A stretch of DNA of 64,000 bases from Sarocladium kiliense. Taxonomy: Eukaryota; Ascomycota; Sordariomycetes; Hypocreales; Sarocladiaceae. The DNA lies in NCBI GenBank assembly GCA_030734395.1, contig JAUZTG010000041.1, positions 62,001 to 126,000 on the forward strand. The letters are read 5' to 3'. Within the stretch, counting starts at the first letter, position 1, and every line of letters starts with the position of its first letter. Position numbers and translations under genes: made by a program. Below the pieces are notes generated by a model that saw only the letters and a program-made list of their open reading frames with translations, did not search any database and had not been told where the DNA came from. Positions 34,062 through 43,585 of this stretch are shown piece after piece.

Positions 34062-35082
34062 ATGGCCGCCGTTTACAAGAGCCTCTCCAAGAAGGAGAGC
34101 AAGAAGTCTGAGGCGCCCACCAATGGCGTCCAGAAGAACAAGCAGCGAGTGCTCATCCTCTCATCTAGAGGTGTGACTTACAGGTCAGTCTCCAAGGTGT
34201 CTTGCTTCTGTGAGAATCCGCATGATTAACGCCAACGTGTCTAGGCACCGTCACCTTCTCAACGACCTCGCCTCGATGATGCCACACAGTCGCAAGGACG
34301 CAAAGTTTGATTCAAAGACTAAGCTCTATGAACTCAACGAGCTTGCAGAACTTTACAACTGCAACAACGTTCTCTTCTTTGAGGCACGCAAGGCGAAGGA
34401 TCTCTATGTCTGGATGGCAAAGGCGCCGAACGGACCGACCATCAAGATGCATATGCAGAACCGTTCGTACCCCCTCAAGAATTATCAACGTCCCAACGAA
34501 AAGCTGACATCGCGCACAGTTCACACTATGGAGGAACTCCACTTCACAGGCAACTGCCTCAAGGGCTCTCGACCGATCCTCTCCTTCGACGCTGCCTTCG
34601 AGAAGCAACCCCACCTCCGTGTCATCAAGGAGATGTTCCTCCACCAATTCGGCGTTCCCCGGGGCGCGCGCAAGTCAAAACCCTTCATTGATCACGTCAT
34701 GGGATTCACCGTCGCCGATGGCAAGATCTGGGTGCGGAACTATCAGATTAGCGAGACAGAGGGCTCAAAGCTCAAGCCGAACGACGAGAAGGCCGACGAA
34801 GACGCAGACCTGAGCCTCGTCGAGATTGGTCCTCGATTCGTTCTCACACCTATCGTCATTCAGGAGGGCTCATTCGGCGGTGCTATTATCTACGAGAACA
34901 AGGAGTTCGTGTCTCCCAACCAGGTCAGGGCCGATCTGCGGAGGAACAAGGCTTCAAGACACAACGCCAGGGCAGAGAAGACGGTAGAGAGGCTTTCGCG
35001 CAAGGGCGAGTTGGGACTTCGGACAGAGGGTGGCGTGCGGCTGGCGAAGGACGAACTGGATACCAAGATGCTGTTTTCTTAG
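34062..35082 (+). CDS. brx1: Ribosome biogenesis protein Brx1 (Brix domain)
   Basis: Nucleolar assembly factor of the large ribosomal subunit. Two exons (34062-34183, 34245-35082) give 319 residues; the junction supplies the Arg of YRHRHLLNDL. A basic N-terminus (SLSKKESKKSE) precedes the Brix domain, which starts near residue 28: QRVLILSSRGVTYRHRHLL, DLASMMPHSRKDAKFDSK, NNVLFFEARKAKDLYVWMA, GPTIKMHMQN and SRPILSFDAAF, matching the Brx1 subfamily rather than Rpf1, Rpf2 or Imp4. The C-terminus is basic. Start is the first ATG, with a good purine context. Confidence 0.96.
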
Positions 35083-35947
35083 AAGGTTTGCTCTTTGCTG
35101 GCGTTTTCGGGGATACTACATGTCATCAATTGCCTGTTTTGAAAGTTGCACTCCCGTGTCGCGGGAACCCCAACCCTGACCACCCGCGTTACGCGATTAG
35201 ATAAGAGTGACTCGACTACGTGACCGACCCCTGCGCACGTCGACTCATGTGTCATCTCCCCTTTCCGTCTTTTCTTCCAAACAACAACAAAACAAACAGA
35301 CGCCAAACCAATCTTTCCATCCAGTATCATCTATTTTGTGCTACTGTTCATCAAATCTACCCCAAAAACTCGAAATCAAGCCCAAAAGCTCGAAATCTAG
35401 CAGAGCGCACCACCCAGCATGGCTGAAAGATCAATGCTCCGAGTCCCATCAACGGGGTCTCGTACCACCACCTCCATCGCAAACCGAGCATTTTCGTGCA
35501 TCAAGCTCTGCACTGTTTCAAGCCCCAACGACGGGGTGGTCGCAAAGTAGACCTTTCAGCTTATTGGCTCTGCGGTTGAGGAACTCAATCCGTGGAGTTT
35601 TGGAAGGGGCTTGAAAGCTCCTTATCTCTTGCTCGTGCTCGATACGTCGGGCATCAACTTTCATTGAGCTGGTTGCTCAACCGTTGCAACTAGACGCAAC
35701 CCACGCGAAGGATAGGAAATCTTCGCTCGCATCACCAGTTTGGAAACGAAGCTTCGTGACCAAGCCAAATCTCCCCCAACTAGATACGTACCTGTGAGTT
35801 GCTCCCCGACCATTGTGGTTTGAGTACTACTGATATAGAATCATAGAGGGCCAAACTTGAAGACCCCGGTCTCTACCACTTCCTGCATCTGATTCAAGAC
35901 AAGAACATTTCGACAACATTTTAGACTTCAATCCAATAGACGTCATC
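35083..35947. other. Intergenic region upstream of F-box gene
   Basis: 865 bp; brx1 3' UTR and promoter of the F-box gene. A 135-codon frame here has no features of a gene. Confidence 0.6.
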
Positions 35948-37288
35948 ATGAGTCACTTCAACAATTCAATGGCGCTTACGAGCCTACCGACGGAAATCCT
36001 TCTCGACATTTTCCAGAGCTTGGATCTTCAAAGCATTTCCGAGCTATCTCTGACTTGCAAACAACTTCACGACGTCTTTACTCGGCGTAAATCGACAATC
36101 CTCCTGCCTGTACTCATTCGTGATTACAGCCCGCTGGACGAACTACTGCAGGTCTGTACGGCTTCAGCAGACGACATCGCAACTGGCCAGGGAGTGTACA
36201 TCCCGCGAAAGGTCATCTTTAGGCGAGATATCGGAGATTCTGGTGTCGTGCTAGCCGCTGGTGCGGTCAGTCAGGCCTCAGGCACCTTCACCCGTGTCGC
36301 CAAGGGTGGCAGAGGTGGCTTACACGCAAGACCGGATGCAGCAACTATTGTGCTGACTGAGAGGAACATGAGTTCAATCCTCAAGCACTGTCAACTAGTG
36401 CGCTCTTGGGAGGGACTATTCCCACAAATGCGATGGTTCCATGAGCCAGAGAACTGCCGCATGCTTCGCGCTCATGAAAGCCACCGACTTCGCAGAGCTT
36501 TTTATCGCTGGTGGCTGTATAGTATTCACTTCCACGGTGATGCCCCACGGCCCCGTGTGGGCTTGCCGGCGGACTATGTTGAGGACGTGCGAACTAGCCA
36601 GCTTCGGTACCACTCGACGAGCGAGCTTCTCGAGTTGATGGATCTGATGGTGGCCGTCAAGGACGTTGTGTTTCACTATATATGTCCTCGACTGGACCCC
36701 ACCCATGGTGATGTGAGTATAACGACCGCAATCCATCGAACGAGTAACGCTGACCTTTTGCAGTCACTTGAACAGAGTCCTTTGATGACAGAAATGGATC
36801 GCTCGGAGGTGATAATGCGAACGTGGATGGATCAGAGCCAATGGGGTCGCATCGTCAAGACCTACTCGAAACTGGGACCCAAGGAGTTGATGCACTACTT
36901 TGACAACATCTGCAGCTACCCTCGCAAGCGCCTCATCGCAGATGTGCACGTCCATCTTCCCAATTTTACATCCGATCAGGAGTCTATTCTGGGTGCTATC
37001 TGGGTTGTCTTGAACGAGCGCATGCCCATGAGTGACATGCCTAGCCTTGCTGAACACAGCTGTGGAGGCGTTGTTGATTTTGAGGACGAGCGTGATCTGG
37101 AGAGGCTAGCGTTTGGCGCAGATGGTAGCCCTGATGGAGGTCTGCCACCGGGTGTCAACTACAGGCGCGAGACATCACATTGGTCGCCACGTGGTGATGA
37201 TGGGCGGTACCTGGAGGATCACTGCCAGCGGCAGTACGGGAGTGGGCGGATGGTGCCGCTTTCCCACTGGGAGATGGTGCGACAGTAG
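35948..37288 (+). CDS. F-box protein with one frame-preserving intron
   Basis: Probable substrate adaptor of an SCF ubiquitin ligase. Residues ~9-55 form an F-box: LTSLPTEILLDIFQSLDLQS followed by ISELSLTCKQLHDVF. The rest has no repeats I recognise; Trp/Arg-rich blocks (RAFYRWWLYSIHFHG) resemble other uncharacterised fungal F-box proteins. The whole span reads open as 446 codons, but 36713-36763 is a textbook intron (GTGAGT, GCTGAC branch site, TTTTGCAG) of exactly 51 nt without a stop, so splicing gives 429 residues and retention adds 17. I favour the spliced form. The target protein is unknown. Confidence 0.85.
   Translation: MSHFNNSMALTSLPTEILLDIFQSLDLQSISELSLTCKQLHDVFTRRKSTILLPVLIRDYSPLDELLQVCTASADDIATGQGVYIPRKVIFRRDIGDSGVVLAAGAVSQASGTFTRVAKGGRGGLHARPDAATIVLTERNMSSILKHCQLVRSWEGLFPQMRWFHEPENCRMLRAHESHRLRRAFYRWWLYSIHFHGDAPRPRVGLPADYVEDVRTSQLRYHSTSELLELMDLMVAVKDVVFHYICPRLDPTHGDVSITTAIHRTSNADLLQSLEQSPLMTEMDRSEVIMRTWMDQSQWGRIVKTYSKLGPKELMHYFDNICSYPRKRLIADVHVHLPNFTSDQESILGAIWVVLNERMPMSDMPSLAEHSCGGVVDFEDERDLERLAFGADGSPDGGLPPGVNYRRETSHWSPRGDDGRYLEDHCQRQYGSGRMVPLSHWEMVRQ
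36713..36763 (+). other. 51-nt stop-free, frame-preserving intron in F-box gene
   Basis: GTGAGT donor after GGTGAT, GCTGAC branch site 11 nt before the TTTTGCAG end. Length is a multiple of three and no stop occurs in frame, so both retained and spliced mRNAs are translatable. Confidence 0.75.
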
Positions 37289-38274
37289 ATGTGGCGGGCT
37301 TGCAAGTCGATTTGAACCATGCTCTGCACTTTTTACACAAGACGGGAGGAGGAGGTGAACGAGACGGATGGAAAAGGCTGGACTAGCTTGCTTTGATAGA
37401 TGGTTGAGAGATCCTAGATCATGTGAGGACCCGATTGGTGGATGATACACTTCAGTTCGATATGCTCTGTTTAATAGGAATTCATCTTTTGCTGCGTAAC
37501 AGTAAGGTCTTTTAATTCGTCACCCTCACTGACATTATGTTGTACATGTTTCTTTCATGCCCAAGTTAGGGACTTGATGGTGTTGGTGGCCAGCCGCCGT
37601 AGCGCACCGCCCCATCTCCCGCCCTTCACCAGCCACAAACTCACCGAGGACCAGGCGCTCGCGACTCTTCCTTCTTCAACACCATTCAGTGCCTCCCAGC
37701 TCACCACCACCAACGACCACAGAGCCGCACACAACCGTGTCAGAATTCTTGTCGCACTAAGGCGAATTTATTCTTGACTCTTCTGTTCAAAGGGCGGTTT
37801 TTGAAAGGGGTTGGAGGTTATCGCGGTGGTCCATCCAGGTTGCGACAAGCTAGAGAAGGCGCATACGGGAAGTGAAGCGCCAGCGCAAGAAGGCTCTCGG
37901 TTTTTCACAAGGGATTCGGGGAGCGGTAAGACGATCAGTTTTTCATTCACACGCTTCTTTATTGGTTGCATGATATCTCTGCGTACTTTTGGCGGTGCGC
38001 TGCTAGTGACACGGATACCTGCTTCCTCAACTTGCTTCTTATACCGAGCTTGCGCCGTCCCTGTTGCTGACCTGCGCCTCACTTCTGAGTCGTGGGAGAT
38101 CGAACTGAAGGAATCGTCCATATTGTGAAATTAATCTCAGCTGACACTTTGCAACAGGATCCGCATCCTGCCGCAAGGCGCCAGACGGGCACAACTGCCG
38201 TTGCGAGCCTGCCGTCGTTCGCGACTCTTCCTCCCACCCCCACTGGGTGAGCTTCCTGCTCACCAGCTCTCACG
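37289..38274. other. Intergenic region between F-box gene and hda1
   Basis: Holds the F-box 3' UTR, a possible small minus-strand gene (37768-38121) and a 153-bp gap to the hda1 start. Nothing else recognisable. Confidence 0.5.
37768..38121 (-). CDS. Small hypothetical protein, 117 residues
   Basis: ATG-initiated single frame, divergent from hda1 with only 153 bp between the two start codons, so they would share a bidirectional promoter. The first ~70 residues have protein-like composition, basic and mixed helical: SEVRRRSATGTAQARYKKQV, EEAGIRVTSS, KVRRDIMQPIKKRVNEKL. The last ~45 residues look less coding and may be intron or UTR read-through. No signal peptide, membrane segment or family recognised. 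Confidence 0.35.
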   Translation of the reverse strand: MDDSFSSISHDSEVRRRSATGTAQARYKKQVEEAGIRVTSSAPPKVRRDIMQPIKKRVNEKLIVLPLPESLVKNREPSCAGASLPVCAFSSLSQPGWTTAITSNPFQKPPFEQKSQE

Positions 38275-40737
38275 ATGGGGGAGACGGGGGTGCCCGAGGG
38301 TGTTGACACCCCGATGCATGACGCTGATGCGCCACCTCCCAATGGTGTTAGGGACGGGTCCATCGACAATGATGACACAGTCTCTGACCAAGGCACTGGT
38401 TACGACAGTGACGACGATAGCCAAGCCGTTGATCCGGCGAGCGTCCGGCGCCGTGGCCTTCTTCCCACAGGTGTCTGCTACGACGACAGAATGAAGCTTC
38501 ATATGAATGCTGACTTCAGTCCTAACTCGTTTCACCCAGAGGACCCTCGCCGCATTCACCACATCTTCAAAGCGTTCAAGCGGAACGGACTTGTCTACCT
38601 AGGACCACCAGCTGAGCTCCCAAGGATCATCAAGGAGAGCCCCACGAGATTCATGTGGCGGATTACATGCCGCGAGGCTGAACGCGAGGAGATCTGCCTT
38701 GCGCATGAGCCGGGCCATTTGGAGATGGTGGAGAGCTGGAACGACCTGAGCTCAGCGCAGATGCGCGAGCTGACAAAACAGTACGATCAGGGCCGCGAGT
38801 CACTCTATATAGGCAGTATGTCGTATCAGGCTGGACTGCTTGCTGCTGGTGGTGCCATTGAGACCTGCAAGGACGTTGTGTTAGGAGTCGTGAAGAACGC
38901 TTTTGCTGTCATCCGACCACCAGGTCACCACGCCGAGATTGACCACCCGATGGGCTTCTGTCTCTTCAACAATGTTCCTGTGGCCGTCAAGGTCTGTCAG
39001 AGAGACTACCCTGAGATGTGCCGCAAGGTTCTCATCCTCGATTGGGACGTTCACCACGGCAACGGCATTCAGAACATATTCTACGACGACCCGAATGTTC
39101 TCTACATTTCCCTTCATGTCTACCAAAACGGGTTGTTCTACCCGGGTCAACCACCGAACCCTCACACGCCGGATGGAGGTCTGGACAAGTGCGGCACTGG
39201 TGCTGGCCGAGGCATGAACATAAACATCGGCTGGCATGACCAGGGCATGGGCGATGGCGAGTACATGGCTGCCTTTCAGAAGATCGTGATGCCAATCGCC
39301 AACGAGTTTGACCCGGACCTCGTCGTCATCTCCGCCGGATTCGACGCAGCAGACGGTGATGAGCTAGGTGGCTGCTTCGTTACACCCCCTTGTTACGCCC
39401 ACATGACTCACATGCTCATGTCTCTTGCCGACGGTAAAGTCGCCGTTTGTCTCGAAGGCGGCTACAATTTCGAAGCCATATCCAACTCCGCCGTCGCCGT
39501 CGCAAAGACACTCATGGGCGAGCCCCCACCAAAGCTCAAGATCCCACCTATCAACCGCGATGCAGCCCGAACTCTCGCCAAAGTCCAAGCCCTGCAAGCA
39601 CCGTACTGGCAGTGCATGAGGGCCGGCGTTGTTGATGTATTGGATCTCCAGGATCATAACGCTGAAAGACTCCATGATGTGATAAGGACAGCACAGTTGC
39701 AGGACTTGGCGACGAGGCATCGGATGACTGCACTGTATGTGCAGCATGAGCAGTTGTACAAGTCGTATGAGAACCAGATTCTCGTAACGCCGAACCTGAT
39801 GCATGCGAGGAGGATTTTGCTAGTGCTTCATGATCCGTGAGTAATGTCGCACATGCTGCCGTTCTGGTGACCTGGCTGACCTTCTCAGACCGGGCATGTA
39901 CGCGCAGCCTGATGCTATTGATAGACACCTGGAACCACATAATGGATGGGTAGTAAGTTGTCCTTGGTGGCAGTGCCGGATCCCAGAAGCAACGACTAAC
40001 TATGACCAGGTTGATGGGGTGAAAGAGTACATTGACTGGGCTATTGGCCAAAACTTTGGCGTCATGGACGTCAATATCCCTGGCTATGTAACGCATGAAG
40101 AGGCAAGCCACTTCAGATTTGATGAGACATAGAGGGAGTCGTTCGCTAACCTTTTCATCAGGACTCGGAAGCCTTCACCCCTGCCCTTCAGGAAAGCGAG
40201 TTGCAGGAGCAGGTCCGCACTTTGGTTTGCTACCTTTGGGATAATTTCCTACAGCTTTATGCAGCAGACGAGATATTCTTGATGGGCGTTGGGACTGCAT
40301 ACCTTGGCGTCAAGATGTTGCTTATCAACCGAGGTACGTGTCTCTCTTAACGCTCTTTCCCACCAACTGCTGCAGTATCTCCCCCTAACATCATTGCAGC
40401 AGACTGCAAATCCCGCATCTCGGGCATTGTCAGCTTCGTCAACGGTGCCCTCCGCCCCGTTAAATCTGAGACGGACCCAGACCTCTCCAGCTGGTACAAA
40501 GACAACTCCCAGATCTACGTCTCCGGCGAACACGCGTGCTGGTCCAACCCAGACCTTCTTAGGAAGATCAACAAGCGTCGTTTCGGGACGGTCGTGAGAA
40601 GTGATAAGGCGGGACTGAACGCTATGATGAAGAGGCATGCACAGGAAGCACAGGAGTGGATGATGGAGAGGATGGAGGAGTCGTCACATGGGGAGACGAC
40701 GGAAGAGGAGGAAGATGAGGACGGGAAGGGGACTTGA
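38275..40737 (+). CDS. hda1: Class II histone deacetylase Hda1 with Arb2 domain
   Basis: Zn-dependent lysine deacetylase of histones, nuclear, for gene repression and heterochromatin. Five exons (38275-39836, 39889-39952, 40010-40102, 40162-40333, 40400-40737) give 742 residues. An acidic leader is followed by the catalytic domain: TGVCYDDRMKLH, FAVIRPPGHHAE (catalytic His pair), LILDWDVHHGNG (Zn ligands Asp and His), VISAGFDAADGDELGG (third Zn ligand) and CLEGGYNFEAIS. After exon 1 comes an Arb2-type C-terminal domain (HDPPGMYAQPDAIDRHLEPH, then EIFLMGVGTAYLGVKMLL), the arrangement of yeast Hda1 and Clr3. Acidic tail. The third intron (40103-40161) appears to use a GC donor (GAG-GCAAGC); a GT alternative at 40088 also keeps the frame. 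Confidence 0.95.
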
Positions 40738-41303
40738 GGTGAGCAACGAGGGAGCTAGAGTATGGGAGGAAGAGCTGGTTCTCATCTTGCTTGAAGGCGT
40801 TGGAGTTTACGAGGGTACAGGCATACGGTGATGCCCGTGAAGGACGATATGCAACGGGACGTAGAGGCTACTCATCTTCTGGCACATAATTCCATGCGGG
40901 AATGGGCTTCTGTTTTTCTGCTCAGTGACCACTGCACCTCAAGTATATCTCGCGAGCTTGAGATTCTTGATCACCTATGCCCTGTGGGGATGTTCAGTAC
41001 AAATTGCCCAGGATCCACGGACTGACCAGTCGCAATACAGTAAAGGTCACTCTCGCACTGTTTCATGACACTGTGCTCTTATCGCGACCCCCCCTGATGT
41101 TCTTATCGCCCAACTCTGGAACCCGGCTTCGCGATTTTTCCAGGACCGCGACTGACTTCGATCACCGCCGTGATAGCCACTTCACCACCACGCGACTACT
41201 ATTACCGACCTCAGTGCCCTTCTTGGTTGCGCATTGATACCGCCTTCTTCTTGGATCACATCTCTTAGCGCACCGCCAGCCGTTGCATCGGCGTTTTCTG
41301 ACG
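40738..41303. other. Intergenic region upstream of RS-rich gene
   Basis: 566 bp holding the hda1 3' UTR and the promoter of the RS-rich gene. No coding frame of interest. Confidence 0.6.
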
Positions 41304-43202
41304 ATGGACCGCGACCGTGGTAGGAGGTAAGCGAACACAAAGCCAAACCTCGTCGCAACCTCTTCTTCCTCGCCTCTGCCACCACCTCCTACGTTCGCAG
41401 CTGACCATCACTCAGGTACGATGACGGCGAAGTCGTCCGCTATGGCGCAGGCGAATCCTGGCGTCCCACTCCTAGAGGCAGCGGCCCTCCTGGCGACCGC
41501 TCTCCACGCAAACCCCGATCTCGTTCTCCCCCTCCTCGCGCTGCCCGTTCACCACCACCCCGCGACCGTGATCGCGATCGTTCCCCTCCTCCACGACGAG
41601 ACTCCCGCCCTCCACCTCGTTCTCCGCGTGCACGCAGCCCTCCCCCACTCAGCTCAGACAGTTATGTGCCTGGCGGACGCTATGTACCCCGTCGACGATC
41701 GCGCTCACCATTCGGCGGTGGTCCTAGAAGAGGCGATGGGCCTAGGAGGTCGAGATCCAGATCTCCTCCGCCAGGACATATGGGGATGAGGAGACGGAGT
41801 CCCGGGCCCATGAGGAGGAGTTTATCGAGGAGGAGGTCCCCGCCACCAATGGGTAGAGATGATCGGTTTGATGGACGGGCGAGATCGCCTCCTAGAAGAG
41901 ACGATAGATTCGACGGGAGAGCTAGGTCGCCTCCTATGCGGAGAGACGATAGATTCGATGGTAGGGCCAGGTCGCCTCCTAGGAGAGACTGGGAGCGGGA
42001 GAGGGACTTGGACAGGCGTGATGATCGCAGGGACGATCGGCGAGACGACAGACGCGATGACCGCCGTGACAACAGGTATGTGGCAGCTCCCCGTTTCTGC
42101 TTCACCGGCCATGGCATGTATGCTAAGATTTGACAGGACTCCCAACCGCAGACGTTCCCGCTCACCCTTCCGCCGCGACCGCTCGCCACCACCACGCTCG
42201 CCTCTCGGACCAAACCCAACCACGACATACCGCCCACGCTCTCGCTCACCCCGCCGTGGCCCTCTGGCCGCTGACACCTACAACCCCTACCGTCGCCCCT
42301 CCCCACGCGACTCTCAGCCTCCCTCCGGCCGGACCTCCCCTCGCGCAGCATCTAGCCGAGCACGCTCACCCATCCGCTCACCAGCACCTTCAAACCTCAA
42401 AGATAGCAACCAAGGCGCTCCTCTCGCTCGCTCACCACCTCGAGGACCCTCCGCTTTGCGACAACCACCTACCGGTCCAGCTGCGCAGAGGAGCTTCTCA
42501 GGATCAAGCGCCCAGGGCGCTGGACACCCGCCTTCTGGACCTCAGCAGAGTGGCGGAAGCGGTAGTAGTCCTACGATCCCCCCAGCTGGTCCAAGAGGCT
42601 ACGTCCCACCATCATCGCGCAGCAGTTTCAGCTCTAGAGGCGGCAGCGGTGCGCAAGGCCGTGGAGGCTGGGCTGCTCCCCCGTTATCACGACATACCTC
42701 CGCCGGTGTCTCCCCGTCTCCATCAACACCCACCGGACCATCCAACATCCCAACTGGCCCCCGCGGATCAATCTCCAACGCGAGCGGACCACCGTCCTCC
42801 TCCACGAACCAACAATCCTGGTCTCGCCCATTCAATCCACCAACCGGTCCCTCCTCCACAACTCCAACCATGACCCCCTCCTCCCTCCCCCGCCCAACCC
42901 TCGCCCAATCCGTCCTCGCCTCCCTCCCACCCCTCATCCCTGGCGGCAAACTCGACCCCAACACCCACCCCCTCGTCACCCTAGGCGTCAGCCGCGACCT
43001 CGAGGTTCACACCCGGAAACTCAAAGACGAAGAGGAGAGGCTAAGAGAGGAACTGAGACAGAGACAAGACCGTGTGAGGAAGAGCTTATATACGTGGCAA
43101 AGACTGGAGAGGGATGCGAGAGCGTGGGAGGTGAGGAGTGATTTGAGTGAGAAGAGTATGAATAACTTGGCGGGAGAGGGGATTGGTGGCGCAGCTTTTT
43201 AG
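41304..43202 (+). CDS. Arg/Ser- and Arg/Asp-rich protein, probable splicing or RNA-processing factor
   Basis: Three exons (41304-41326, 41416-42075, 42137-43202) give 582 residues. The N-terminal ~310 residues are an RS/RSP domain (many SRSP and RSPPP units) with three tandem copies of DDRFDGRARSPP (41850-41985), then alternating RD units (about 42018-42070). Gly/Pro/Ser-rich disordered sequence follows. The C-terminal ~120 residues are conserved-looking: LAQSVLASLPPLIPGGKL, then a charged coiled coil (HTRKLKDEEERLREELRQRQ) and a short helical end. No RRM or PWI domain is seen. RS domains are established binding and phosphorylation regions in splicing proteins; nuclear-speckle location is inferred. 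I do not recognise a named ortholog. Confidence 0.85.
41850..42070 (+). repeat. Coding tandem repeats: 3 x DDRFDGRARSPP, then RD units
   Basis: Three copies of a unit of about 14-15 codons (DDRFDGRARSPP plus Arg/Met) from about 41850 to 41985, then 12-nt-like RRDD units to about 42070. Recent duplication is suggested by high nucleotide identity between copies 2 and 3. Confidence 0.8.
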
Positions 43203-43585
43203 GGAGAAGAAGCTGAGAAGGAGGATGAAGAGGTGAAGAAAGAGCATAGTGCTTTCTGAGCCCAAAGGGTTGCAGAGAGTATGTATATCAGATACCTGAA
43301 GTAATGCCAGCGATCATGTTTTATTGGTGTTAAATGCTCACATAGGACGTTCCTCCTGTCGCTATGGTTGGCAACGGCAAACTGGTGACTATTGCGTTGA
43401 ATCGACTGAGAATGCAAATCATATGTCAATGTACATCGAGCGTGAGCTCCCATCTAAGTATGAAGACTTCAGAACGCCATCGTCAACCACCTGAAAGCCT
43501 ACTCGTAGCTCTCATCATGTCTCATACCCCTGGTATAAGCCCTCATGCGGTATTTTGGTGTCCCTGCCCATGGAGCAGTATATAC
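43203..43585. other. Convergent 3' intergenic region
   Basis: 383 bp between the 3' ends of the RS-rich gene (+) and the F-box/LRR gene (-). No gene seen. Confidence 0.6.
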
